Below are positions 7,715 to 14,915 of a DNA stretch of 15,243 nt, in pieces. The notes under the pieces are model-generated. The model had not been told where the DNA came from. It saw only the letters and a program-made list of their open reading frames with translations, and did not search any database. The stretch is from Cytophagales bacterium (GTDB lineage: Bacteria > Bacteroidota > Bacteroidia > Cytophagales > Cyclobacteriaceae). The position numbers and the translations under genes are program-made. The stretch spans positions 1 through 15,243 of the forward strand of contig DNTA01000311.1 of assembly GCA_003500135.1 (NCBI GenBank). The letters run 5' to 3'. Numbering within the stretch: the first letter of the stretch is position 1; every line of letters begins with the position of its first letter.

Positions 7715-8373
7715 CACAAAACACCGCACTAATTGCCGGCGCTACCGGATTGGTGGGTAGCGCCCTGCTTGAATTGTTGCTCAATAGTGATGCCTACAGT
7801 CAGGTCACCGTGCTCACACGCAGGCCATTGAAACGGTCACATCCTAAGCTCAAAGAGGTGGAGATCAACTTTGATGAGCTGGAGAATTACACTGATCAGC
7901 TACGAGCCGATGTGTTTTTTTGCTGCCTGGGTACTACAATGAAAAAGGCCGGTTCCAAAGAGAAATTTTATAAGGTCGACTATGAATATCCGCAGGAGCT
8001 AGGTAAAATAGCCAAAACCAACGGCGCCGGGCAGTTCCACCTGATTTCGGCTATGGGCGCCAATGCGAATTCCTCCATCTTTTACAATCGCGTAAAAGGC
8101 GAAATAGAGGCTACACTTGCAAATATGCAACTGCCTTCGCTGCAGATATACCGGCCTGCCCTGCTTACCGGCGACCGGAAAGAGCATCGTACAGGTGAAA
8201 AAATAAGTATTACCCTGTTCAAAGTGGTCGACCCATTACTGGTTGGCGGATTGAAAAAATACCGGTCGATCCCGGCAGCAACGGTCGCCAAAGCGATGTA
8301 TAAAACCTCCAGGGGTCCCTTTGGCGGGGTGAAAATCCTTGAATCGGACCAGCTGCACGAGATTGGCGAATAA
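7711..8373 (+). CDS. NAD(P)-binding atypical SDR protein, TIP30/HTATIP2-like
   Basis: The 220-residue protein has an N-terminal Rossmann loop GATGLVG (10-16), Ser114 in HLISAMGAN, and YNRVK (Tyr126, Lys130), matching an SDR catalytic triad. The context FYNRVKGEIE is characteristic of the TIP30/CC3-like atypical SDR group, often annotated as an oxidoreductase or NAD-dependent epimerase. The substrate is unknown. The start ATG overlaps the stop of the thioredoxin-fold gene by four bases, so the two are probably made from one mRNA and may act together. Length is normal for the group, with no sign of truncation. The fold and family call are firm; a specific reaction cannot be assigned. Confidence 0.82.
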   Translation: MTQNTALIAGATGLVGSALLELLLNSDAYSQVTVLTRRPLKRSHPKLKEVEINFDELENYTDQLRADVFFCCLGTTMKKAGSKEKFYKVDYEYPQELGKIAKTNGAGQFHLISAMGANANSSIFYNRVKGEIEATLANMQLPSLQIYRPALLTGDRKEHRTGEKISITLFKVVDPLLVGGLKKYRSIPAATVAKAMYKTSRGPFGGVKILESDQLHEIGE

Positions 8374-8402
8374 ACCCGTCTCAAAAGTGAAGCGCCATAC
8401 AT

Positions 8403-8433
8403 TTTGATTAGCTCTCGTCCTATTTGTATTTTG
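8403..8433 (+). promoter_or_regulatory. Possible promoter of dtd-mazG
   Basis: TTTG at 8403-8406 is followed after 20 bases by TATTTTG at 8427-8433, close to the Bacteroidota pattern TTTG-N19-21-TAnnTTTG but one T short in the -7 element. A transcript would start near 8438, giving a leader of about 25 bases before GTG 8464. The heptamer GCCATAC occurs twice nearby (8394-8400 and 8435-8441). Confidence 0.35.
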
Positions 8434-8463
8434 TGCCATACAAAAAACTAAATACAAGAAAAG

Positions 8464-8916
8464 GTGATAGCAGTAATCCAACGAACGACAGATGCCAGCG
8501 TAACCATAGAAAACAAAGTAACAGGCGCCATAAAAAATGGGCTGGTAGTACTTCTGGGCATTGAAGATGCAGACAACGAAGAAGACATTGCCTGGTTGAG
8601 CAAGAAGATCGTGAACATGCGGATATTTAATGACGAGGAGGGCAAAATGAACAACGGCCTGCTCGACGTGGACGGCGATATTCTGCTGGTCAGCCAGTTT
8701 ACCCTTCATGCCAGCACCAAAAAGGGCAACCGACCCTCATATATCAAAGCGGCCAAGCCCGATGTGGCTATACCTCTATACGAGAAATTTATCGAACAGC
8801 TGGAATCCGATGCCGGCAGGAAAGTAGAAACCGGCGAATTTGGGGCTATGATGGAGGTGGCGCTGGTCAATGACGGCCCTGTTACGATAATTGTGGACAC
8901 AAAAGACAGGAAATAA
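8464..8916 (+). CDS. dtd: D-aminoacyl-tRNA deacylase
   Basis: This cytoplasmic enzyme hydrolyses D-amino acids (and Gly mischarged on tRNA-Ala) from tRNA, protecting translation. The 150-residue length is typical. The protein starts MIAVIQR and carries both signature motifs: SQFTL (77-81) and GPVT (138-141, in NDGPVTIIVDTK), plus TGEFGAMMEV (123-132). The start is GTG: it places the conserved IAVIQR at the N-terminus and no upstream ATG is in frame. A purine-rich AAGAAAAGG runs directly into the start codon. The stop overlaps the following mazG-like start by one base (TAATG), so the two are coupled. Confidence 0.95.
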   Translation: MIAVIQRTTDASVTIENKVTGAIKNGLVVLLGIEDADNEEDIAWLSKKIVNMRIFNDEEGKMNNGLLDVDGDILLVSQFTLHASTKKGNRPSYIKAAKPDVAIPLYEKFIEQLESDAGRKVETGEFGAMMEVALVNDGPVTIIVDTKDRK

Positions 8917-9242
8917 TGACGATTAAGGAAGCACAGCAAAAAGTGGATGAGTGGATCAAGACCTATGGCGTGCGCTATTTCAGCGAACTGACCAACATGG
9001 CCATATTAACGGAAGAGGTTGGGGAGCTGGCCCGAATTTTGGCACGCACCTACGGCGACCAATCGTTTAAAAAGACCGACCTGGACCGCAACCTGCCCGA
9101 TGAGATGGCCGATGTGCTATGGGCGCTGATCTGCCTGGCCAACCAGACGGGTGTAGATCTTGAAAAGGCACTTGAAGCCAACCTGAAAAAGAAAACGGAG
9201 CGGGACAATGAACGGCATAAGAAAAATAAGAAGTTGCACTAG
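8916..9242 (+). CDS. MazG-family nucleotide pyrophosphohydrolase
   Basis: The 108-residue all-alpha NTP-PPase probably hydrolyses a non-canonical or damaged nucleoside triphosphate to the monophosphate. Metal-binding motifs are visible: EEVGEL (33-38; ExxE) and DEMADVLW (62-69; ExxD), in the usual order. The length fits short single-domain MazG-like proteins rather than the long two-domain E. coli MazG. The C-terminus is Lys-rich (KKNKKLH). It overlaps dtd by one base and probably shares its transcript, a pairing I recall as common in Bacteroidota, consistent with a housekeeping cleaning role. The exact nucleotide substrate cannot be inferred. Confidence 0.9.
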   Translation: MTIKEAQQKVDEWIKTYGVRYFSELTNMAILTEEVGELARILARTYGDQSFKKTDLDRNLPDEMADVLWALICLANQTGVDLEKALEANLKKKTERDNERHKKNKKLH

Positions 9243-9311
9243 TTCGTGGTAAATGTTTGCAAAGCAAATTTTGCTCGAAGGTTGTGCATGTTAAACTTAC
9301 TTGTTAACTGA

Positions 9312-9343
9312 AAAAAGGCTGAACCTCTCGGCTCATCCTTTTT
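9312..9343. terminator. Bidirectional terminator-like hairpin between mazG and the GH3 gene
   Basis: AAAAAGGCTGA (9312-9322) can pair with TCATCCTTTTT (9333-9343) across a 10-base loop with one mismatch. The A tract on one side and T tract on the other let it act in both directions, as expected between two convergent genes. Confidence 0.6.
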
Positions 9344-9378
9344 ATGACCATTATAACAAAACTTAGTATGAATGCTTG

Positions 9379-9404
9379 CCTGCAGGTTTTTTCCAACTTG
9401 CAGG
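9379..9404. terminator. Second hairpin in the convergent gap, near the end of the GH3 gene
   Basis: CCTGCAGG (9379-9386) pairs with CTTGCAGG (9397-9404) over eight base pairs, one of them G-U, with a T-rich 10-base loop. A T-rich stretch (ACTATTTATTTTC) follows on the plus strand. On the minus strand it lies just past the GH3 stop codon, but without a clean U run, so its role as terminator is less certain than the 9312-9343 hairpin. Confidence 0.45.
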
Positions 9405-9422
9405 ACTATTTATTTTCTTAGC

Positions 9423-11834
9423 TCAAATCCCCACCTCTTCACTCAACCGTATATCTCGGGAAGAAGCGCCAAGCTGAAGGGTATACGTGCCAGGCTCCAG
9501 CGCCCATTGATTTAGGCCTTCGTCCCAGTAGCGTATTTCCGTAACCGGGATGTACATCTCCAGGTTTGTGGTATCACCGGGAGCTAAATCCGTGGTTTTG
9601 GCAAAAGCCTTCAACTCCTGCACCGGCCGGTCGACCTGTGTGTCGGGTTTGGCCACATAAACCTGTACAACTTCTTTACCCGGCCTGGTTCCGGTATTTT
9701 CAACGGTAAGCCGTACATGAATAGTATCGTTTTCTATATTCACCTCCATGTTATTGTAAGCAAAATTGGTGTATGAAAGGCCGTAGCCAAAAGGATAGGA
9801 CACCTCCAGCTGCGCTTTGTCAAAATGTCGGTAGCCCACGTAAATCCCTTCTTCGTAATTCGTATAGTCCACATCTTTGATCAGCTCCTCGTCTGGCTTT
9901 TCTTCACCTGAGTTGAACATGTCGAACATGCCCATGGCGCCTCCACCTTCGGGGAAATTCTTGTTCGCCCAGTGGTCGTTGAGATGTACTGGGAAGGTCA
10001 TGGGCAGCTTGCCACTAGGATTTACCTTTCCGCTCAGGATATCCGCCACAGAGTTGCCCCCTTCCTGTCCGCCCTGCCAGGCCAACAGAATCGCATCAGG
10101 CTTGTCTTTCCACGATGCCGTTTCAATAACACCACCGATATTCATCACTACAATTACCGGTTTACCTGCCGCATGGAATTTTTGACAGGCGCTTTCAATC
10201 ATGTCCTGCTCCTTACCAGACAAAAGGAAATCGTCCTTTTCCACCCTGTCGCCACCTTCACCGGAATTCCGTCCGATGGTGATGATGGCAATGTCGGCGC
10301 TACCGGCAATCTGATCCAACTGGTCGCCGGTTAAGCTCATTTCAGGAGGATTGTAAGGATTGAACATCGCGTCCATTCCCTCGGGCTTAACGAAAGCCTC
10401 ATCATTTGCTGAACGATGGGCCTCGAAAGCTTTTTTAGCTATGGGATTGATGTTGAACCCGGCATTGGTCAGACCTTCTTCAAGTGAGATGGTATAGGCT
10501 TCGTTTACATCTCCCGAACCAGTACCGCCGGCAATGAAGTCGTATGAGGTTACACCCAGCAAAGCTACATTTGTGCCATTTTGCAAAGGCAATACCTCAT
10601 CATTTTTAAGCAATACCATCCCTTCAGAAGCCGATTGTCGCGTGATAATAGCATGTGCCTCCAGGTCGGGATTGTTGCTGTATTCGATATTTTTCATGCT
10701 CCTCGATTCAAGTACCAGCGCCAGGATTCTTCCTGCTGCAATATCTATGGCCTCCTCAGATAATTCACCATTTTCATACGATTCTACGAGGGCATCCCAC
10801 TGCTTTTTGGTACCCGGTTCCAACAGGTCATTACCAGCCTTTATCATAGCCGTTGCATCATGACCGCCAAACCAATCGGACATGACCAGGCCTTCAAAAC
10901 CCCAATCATCCCGGAGAATGTTGGTAAGTATTTCGCGGTTTTCGGCCACATAGGCCCCATTGACCTTATTATAAGAAGACATTAAAGTCCAGGGCTGCGA
11001 TTTTCTAACGATCAGCTCAAACCCTTTGAGATAAATTTCACGCATTGCGCGGTCAGAAACAATCGCGTTGTTATTAAATCGGTTGGTCTCCTGGTTGTTG
11101 GCCACGAAGTGCTTAACCGCCGTACCAACCCCGTTGGATTCAATGCCATTCACCATTGCGGCCCCCAAATATCCGGTGAGCAGCGGATCTTCAGAATAGT
11201 ATTCGAAGTTACGTCCGCACAAAGGATGCCGGTGGATATTGGCCCCGGGACCCAGAATAACATCAATGCCATACTCCTGCGCTTCCGTTCCCATCGCATG
11301 GCCTACCTCCTCGAGCAGGTCTACATTCCAGGTGGAGGCCAGTAAAGTAGCAATTGGAAAAGCCGTACAATAATAGGTACGGTCTTCGCCTTCACGCTTA
11401 GGCTCGATCCTCAATCCGGCCGGCCCGTCTGATAGGTAGACCGTAGGAATGCCCAGCCTTGGTGTCGGTACGATGGTGCCCACCGCACCGGGAATGCCCT
11501 CACCTGGCTCGACCCTTCCCATGGCCGATGCTATGCCAGAGCCTTTTAGTATATGTATCTTTTCGTCGATGGTCATTTGTGAAAGAAGGTCCGCCACCCT
11601 TTCATCAGTTGGCCTGCGGTCGTCTTCGTACACATCCAGCTGTCCGTTGTCATTGCGGTCGAGAAAGGTGTAACCTTCGATCGTCATTTGTTCGATATTG
11701 GTTTTCTCTTTGTAATCTCCTTCAAATTCGAGGTAGGTTGTTTTTAACCAGTTCCAGCCGATAAACCCGGCGATCAGTATCAACACGAGCAGTGAGCCCA
11801 GCGATATCAATACTATTTTGATCCATTTTTTCAT
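9423..11834 (-). CDS. Glycoside hydrolase family 3 beta-glucosidase, membrane-anchored
   Basis: The 803-residue enzyme would remove terminal non-reducing beta-linked glucose (or a related sugar) from oligosaccharides, probably in the periplasm. Residues 1-30 are KK, a hydrophobic helix (7-27) and GWNWLK, an uncleaved anchor rather than a lipoprotein signal. Residues 58-71 form an EF-hand-like loop (DRNDNGQLDVYED), often seen at the start of such GH3 proteins. The GH3 N domain has SDGPAG (135-140), KHF (241-243), and nucleophile Asp320 in GLVMSDWFGG. The C domain has GRNSGEGGDR, which probably holds the acid/base Glu, and WQGGQEGG. A fibronectin-III-like C-terminal domain is indicated by YPFGYGLSYT and VTVENTG-type sequence near the end. 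It is complete, has no Cys lipobox, and is divergent from the Nudix regulator, which probably controls it. Confidence 0.92.
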   Translation of the reverse strand: MKKWIKIVLISLGSLLVLILIAGFIGWNWLKTTYLEFEGDYKEKTNIEQMTIEGYTFLDRNDNGQLDVYEDDRRPTDERVADLLSQMTIDEKIHILKGSGIASAMGRVEPGEGIPGAVGTIVPTPRLGIPTVYLSDGPAGLRIEPKREGEDRTYYCTAFPIATLLASTWNVDLLEEVGHAMGTEAQEYGIDVILGPGANIHRHPLCGRNFEYYSEDPLLTGYLGAAMVNGIESNGVGTAVKHFVANNQETNRFNNNAIVSDRAMREIYLKGFELIVRKSQPWTLMSSYNKVNGAYVAENREILTNILRDDWGFEGLVMSDWFGGHDATAMIKAGNDLLEPGTKKQWDALVESYENGELSEEAIDIAAGRILALVLESRSMKNIEYSNNPDLEAHAIITRQSASEGMVLLKNDEVLPLQNGTNVALLGVTSYDFIAGGTGSGDVNEAYTISLEEGLTNAGFNINPIAKKAFEAHRSANDEAFVKPEGMDAMFNPYNPPEMSLTGDQLDQIAGSADIAIITIGRNSGEGGDRVEKDDFLLSGKEQDMIESACQKFHAAGKPVIVVMNIGGVIETASWKDKPDAILLAWQGGQEGGNSVADILSGKVNPSGKLPMTFPVHLNDHWANKNFPEGGGAMGMFDMFNSGEEKPDEELIKDVDYTNYEEGIYVGYRHFDKAQLEVSYPFGYGLSYTNFAYNNMEVNIENDTIHVRLTVENTGTRPGKEVVQVYVAKPDTQVDRPVQELKAFAKTTDLAPGDTTNLEMYIPVTEIRYWDEGLNQWALEPGTYTLQLGASSRDIRLSEEVGI

Positions 11835-11846
11835 GTGTATAATTTA

Positions 11847-11903
11847 TTTGTGGCATTTTGTCACAAATATAATCATAATTTAATTGTGACAAAATGCCAC
11901 AAA
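11847..11903. promoter_or_regulatory. Double operator: perfect 20-bp inverted repeat between GH3 and the Nudix regulator
   Basis: The left arm TTTGTGGCATTTTGTCACAA (11847-11866) is matched exactly by its reverse complement at 11884-11903, with a 17-bp AT-only spacer apart from one C. Each arm is itself a near-palindrome, TTGTGnCA-nnn-TGnCACAA, so the site probably holds two dimer-binding boxes in opposite orientation, centred 37 bp apart (about 3.5 helical turns). The arms cover predicted promoter elements of both genes. The obvious ligand is the adjacent NrtR-type protein, which would then repress itself and the glucosidase. Confidence 0.75.
11864..11893 (-). promoter_or_regulatory. Predicted promoter of the GH3 gene
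   Basis: On the minus strand, TTTG (11893-11890) is followed after 18 bases by TATATTTG (11871-11864), an exact TAnnTTTG. Spacing is one base under the usual 19-21. The transcript would start near 11859, giving a leader of about 25 bases. The -33 element lies in the right operator arm and the -7 element overlaps the inner end of the left arm. Confidence 0.55.
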
Positions 11904-11915
11904 CTATTATTTTTG
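11883..11915 (+). promoter_or_regulatory. Predicted promoter of the Nudix regulator
   Basis: TATTTTTG (11908-11915) is an exact TAnnTTTG. Twenty-one bases upstream is ATTG (11883-11886), a weak -33 element inside the right operator arm. A start site a few bases after the G falls on or next to the start codon at 11920, so the mRNA would have almost no leader. Confidence 0.5.
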
Positions 11916-11919
11916 CACA

Positions 11920-12630
11920 ATGGATATGATCGACTTTTTGGAACGCGGCGATGAGTACTTCATCCCCAACCTGTCAATTGACCTGGTGATCATTGGGTAT
12001 CGCGACAAAAAGCTCCGGTGTTTGCTGCTCAAACTGGGAGAAAAATGGATGCTTCCCGGTGGATATATCCGGCGCAGTGAATCGGTAGATGAGGCCTCTG
12101 CCCGCATTATGAAAGAGCGTACAAGCCTGGAAAACCCCTATCTAAGGTTTTTATCGGTATTTGGTAAACACGACCGGCAATTCAGAGAGGAGTGGAAGGA
12201 ATTTTTTGAAACGAACGGGCAGCCCTGGAAGCCGGAATACTGGATCAACAATCGTTTCGTAACGCTGGCTTATTATTCGCTGGTCAACATAGCTACCACC
12301 CACCCTGCTGTAGGAGAGTTGGATGAAGCTTTTACCTGGGCCGACTTCGATGAGCTTCCCGCCATGTGGATGGACCACGCCACGATAATAGCGAGCGTGC
12401 GCGAAAGACTGAAGGAAGATATTAAACACGAACAGGTGACCTATAACCTGCTTCCCGGGCAATTTACCATGCCCGAATTGCACCAGCTACATCAAACCAT
12501 ACTGAAAGAGGACATTGACCGAAGCCGGTTTCAAAAAAAGATGCTGTCGACCGGACTATTTGAGCGCTTGCCCAGACTTCAGAAAGAAGCCCCAGGAAGG
12601 AATCCGTATTTATACAGGGTAAAAGGGTAG
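11920..12630 (+). CDS. NrtR-family transcriptional regulator (Nudix-like sensor plus winged helix)
   Basis: The 236-residue protein has a Nudix fold (about 15-155) and a C-terminal winged helix (about 172-235). The Nudix region is recognisable at KWMLPGGYIRRSES (42-55), but the Nudix box is degenerate: after the first Glu (54) and Arg62, the catalytic REUxEExG reads RIMKERTS, losing key Glu residues and the Gly. It therefore should bind a ligand rather than hydrolyse it. The C-terminal LLPGQFTMPELHQLHQTIL (178-196) followed by SRFQKKMLSTGLF matches the NrtR DNA-binding domain. In Bacteroidota such proteins often control sugar use (AraR-type) rather than NAD metabolism, and the divergent GH3 gene fits that. 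ATG 11920 is used; Met3 (11926) is an alternative that would allow a short leader. The ligand is unknown, likely a sugar or sugar phosphate. Confidence 0.88.
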   Translation: MDMIDFLERGDEYFIPNLSIDLVIIGYRDKKLRCLLLKLGEKWMLPGGYIRRSESVDEASARIMKERTSLENPYLRFLSVFGKHDRQFREEWKEFFETNGQPWKPEYWINNRFVTLAYYSLVNIATTHPAVGELDEAFTWADFDELPAMWMDHATIIASVRERLKEDIKHEQVTYNLLPGQFTMPELHQLHQTILKEDIDRSRFQKKMLSTGLFERLPRLQKEAPGRNPYLYRVKG

Positions 12631-12853
12631 CGCTGATTCGAAATACTGATAACAATAGCCCAATTATAAGCTTCAATAATGCAACTAAAATAAGCTGTCA
12701 TTGAAATTCATATTGGATAAAGTTTGAAGGCATTGATATTTTAATACAATTAGCATTTTTGCTTAACACTTTCTTTCAATAGGGATAAATTTCTATTTGG
12801 GAATGAATGATTGAGTAATAATGTTAAATTAAAATAAACCTGGTACTCCAATC
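12631..12853 (+). other. Intergenic region without a recognised feature
   Basis: This is 223 bp of AT-rich sequence between the regulator and the small membrane protein. I saw no terminator hairpin with a T tract and no exact TAnnTTTG element. TTTG at about 12727-12730 and TAGCATTTTTG near 12751-12761 could be parts of a promoter but do not have the usual spacing. Confidence 0.5.
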
Positions 12854-13282
12854 ATGAAATTCAAAAGCCGCAAAGATGCTCTGTTTACAATCATCATTTA
12901 TGGCACAGTGATGCTTCTTATCTCCTTATCTGTTTTGGAATTGTCAATTAATGGCCCCGTAAGAGAAAATATTTGGATTTTCGGGATAGTTTTGGTTATC
13001 AACATTGTACTGTTATGGATTTACCATGGCACTTATTATAAAATTGAAAATGGACAATTGAAGTACCGCAGTGGTCCAATTAGGGGTAAAATAAGGTTGG
13101 ATCGCATTCGAAAAATAGAGAAAGGCAAAACGATGTGGGCCGGCATTAAGCCCGCCACTGCATTGCACGGCCTGATTGTGCACTACAACAAATATGACGA
13201 AATATATATCAGCCCGAAAACCAATGACAAATTCATTGATCAGCTAATGGAGATGAATAGTGATATTGAGGTGGTGGAGTAG
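12854..13282 (+). CDS. Small membrane protein with two TM helices and a PH-like domain
   Basis: The 142-residue protein has a positively charged start (MKFKSRKD), two hydrophobic helices (about 9-31 and 41-58) separated by a short loop, then a soluble domain (about 60-142) beginning YYKIENGQLKYRSGPIRGKIRLDRIRKIEKGK. That pattern fits the bacterial PH-like family bPH_4/YokE-type (PF06713), with ISPKTNDKFIDQL near the end. Such proteins sit in the cytoplasmic membrane; their function is mostly unknown. No operon partner is evident: gaps on both sides exceed 180 bp. Family membership is by motif resemblance only. Confidence 0.72.
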   Translation: MKFKSRKDALFTIIIYGTVMLLISLSVLELSINGPVRENIWIFGIVLVINIVLLWIYHGTYYKIENGQLKYRSGPIRGKIRLDRIRKIEKGKTMWAGIKPATALHGLIVHYNKYDEIYISPKTNDKFIDQLMEMNSDIEVVE

Positions 13283-13361
13283 TTGCCTTGCCTTAACACA
13301 GAAACACATGCTCATTAAATGATAAACCTATCTTTTTCATCCTTCTTTCCAGGGAAATTCA

Positions 13362-13376
13362 AAATAGTCACTATTT
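13362..13376. repeat. 15-bp palindrome AAATAGT-C-ACTATTT
   Basis: Perfect 7-bp arms flank a single C, upstream of the gene at 13470. The one-base centre is too tight for an RNA hairpin, so if functional it is more likely a protein-binding site. No known operator was recognised and it may be chance. Confidence 0.3.
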
Positions 13377-13469
13377 ATGGGAAATGGCAATTATATTTTA
13401 ATAACCTGATCCTGAATAATAGCCCATAAAGTCTTAACTTAGGTAATCCACAACCAGGCATGATACACC

Positions 13470-14606
13470 ATGAGATTACCTGCTATATTTCTTTTGATCC
13501 CGATAATTCTGGCAGCATCCACTATCATTTTGCAGGCGCAGGAAAAGAAAGGTGCCTTTAAAAGGAAGCGCAAAAAGGTTGAAGTGAGCAATTATTATGT
13601 GGCCATCAATATACACGATGCATTGACCTATTATACCGGCAAATTGGAGTGGACTATTGATAGCCTTCGAAATATTGAGGATGATCCGCAAATCAGAAAC
13701 AACCTCACTTTTCTGAAATACACCACTACCAATGCAATTTCCAGGGCATCGCTACATAATGACCCGGTGGCGGCGGCGCTGGACACCTGGGCGCTGACCT
13801 ATCAAATGGAAAATTATTTCAATGACGAAGGTGCGACATCAAAGTATGGGAATTCCACGGATGAGCTGGCCAATATATTTGTGGATTTCAGAAATGATTA
13901 TGAAGCGGATTATCAGAAATACATTAATGAAAAAGCAATCGGGGAATTAAAGGCATTTGCCGAAAGCAACCCCATTGAAAACGACCTGCTCAACCGTAAA
14001 TCCGTTTCGCCCAATCTTTCTGAATGGCTGGGTGAAGAATCCCTGGGTCTGAAAGGCGGTCTGCTCACAGTGACCGATTTAGTCCGCGATCTGAATAATC
14101 GACTGGAGTACTTTGCGGAAATGCTGCCCAAGCAAACCAAGTGGCAGGTAGAGTATGAGCTGGGTGAGTTTATGACTGAAGACAGTCTGGGTATTTTTCT
14201 GGATAATATTTCCAATACCCTTATGGAAACCAGCCAGTTTCTTGGAAATACTGAATCTTTGATCAACTACAATCGCGATACTTTGCTAGCCAATATCGAA
14301 TACCAACGCCTGGCAACCTTGTATGCTATTCGTCAGGAGCGGATTGAAACAATGGAAACCCTGGCTGAGGAGCGTGAAATCATTATGGAAGCCCTGCAGA
14401 ACGAACGGCTGGCGGTGCAGGATTTTGCCAGTGGTGAAAGGGCCATATTGATGGCAGATGTGGAAGAGCTAAGCGGCCGGCTGATCGACCAATCGACCAC
14501 TATAGGCAAGGAATTGATTGACTACATTTTTTTTAAGGTCATCATCCTGCTGGTAATTGTGGGGTTATTCTTTGTAGGCGGAGTTGTGTTGTGGAAGAAG
14601 CTTTGA
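13470..14606 (+). CDS. Unrecognised exported coiled-coil protein with C-terminal membrane anchor
   Basis: I do not recognise the family. The 378 residues start with a signal peptide (MRLPAIFLLIPIILAASTII, likely cleavage after LQAQ near 24), followed by a basic KKGAFKRKRKK segment (26-37). The middle (about 40-285) is predicted mostly helical, and about 285-345 is rich in Glu, Arg, Leu and Ala in a coiled-coil pattern (IRQERIETMETLAEEREIIM). The end is one hydrophobic helix (about 351-373) and WKKL. This topology puts the body in the periplasm, tethered at the C-terminus, or through both ends if the signal is not cleaved. No catalytic motif or Cys pattern is seen. It stands alone: 187 bp upstream gap, terminator about 190 bp downstream. 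It could be an envelope scaffold, but that is a guess. Confidence 0.75.
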   Translation: MRLPAIFLLIPIILAASTIILQAQEKKGAFKRKRKKVEVSNYYVAINIHDALTYYTGKLEWTIDSLRNIEDDPQIRNNLTFLKYTTTNAISRASLHNDPVAAALDTWALTYQMENYFNDEGATSKYGNSTDELANIFVDFRNDYEADYQKYINEKAIGELKAFAESNPIENDLLNRKSVSPNLSEWLGEESLGLKGGLLTVTDLVRDLNNRLEYFAEMLPKQTKWQVEYELGEFMTEDSLGIFLDNISNTLMETSQFLGNTESLINYNRDTLLANIEYQRLATLYAIRQERIETMETLAEEREIIMEALQNERLAVQDFASGERAILMADVEELSGRLIDQSTTIGKELIDYIFFKVIILLVIVGLFFVGGVVLWKKL

Positions 14607-14653
14607 GATTAGAAATGAAACGATCGGTCTTCACATGAAACCGAATTATCTTC

Positions 14654-14814
14654 ATGGAAACGGACGACTTCCCCACATTTGAAGTTTTTATTGAAAAAAG
14701 TCCGAAGACCTTATTCTTTTGGCGGAAGTGATACCATGGTCGGATACTTTAGTCCTGGGGGAAAAATCAAAGGCCGCTAAAATCATCTGGAAACAAAAAA
14801 ACCCGGACAGTTAA
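14654..14814 (+). pseudogene. Possible broken small ORF
   Basis: ATG 14654 opens METDDFPTFEVFIEK and then stops at 14731. The neighbouring frame, open from 14695 to TAA 14814, reads KKSEDLILLAEVIPWSDTLVLG and ends KNPDS. Adding one A to the six-A run at 14694-14699 joins them into one 53-residue hydrophobic/charged peptide. Its stop falls in the loop of the terminator at 14795-14827. I do not recognise the product. It could be a decayed small gene, a homopolymer miscall, or chance. Confidence 0.22.
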
Positions 14815-14827
14815 ACCGGGTTTTTTT
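14795..14827. terminator. Strong bidirectional rho-independent terminator
   Basis: AAAAAAACCCGG (14795-14806) and CCGGGTTTTTTT (14816-14827) form a 12-bp perfect stem with a 9-base loop. The GC core flanked by A and T tracts works in both directions. It can end transcripts from the 13470 gene and from the leftward transposase gene at the right edge. Confidence 0.88.
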
Positions 14828-14915
14828 AAAAAATAATGTCTTTTTGTTAGTAATTTTCTGCTAACGTTTCTGCGCGATCAAACAATGTCCTGTTTTCCTC
14901 GCTGGGACACCCAAG

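Larger units (their letters stand above)
14607..14915. other. Gap between the coiled-coil protein and the transposase
   Basis: About 310 bp. It holds the possible broken small ORF, the strong terminator, and about 90 bp (14828-14915) that should include the non-coding end of the insertion element (14905-14915 reads GGACACCCAAG). No tRNA, direct repeat or clear target-site duplication was seen. Confidence 0.5.

Noticed and set aside
9255..9267. Small hairpin TTTGC-AAA-GCAAA after mazG
   Set aside because: Five AT-rich base pairs with a three-base loop and no following T run; too weak to call.
11847..11903. Inverted repeat as transposon ends or an RNA hairpin/terminator
   Set aside because: The repeat is only 57 bp in total between divergent genes with no cargo, has no T tract, and on predicted transcripts only one arm is included; an operator fits better.
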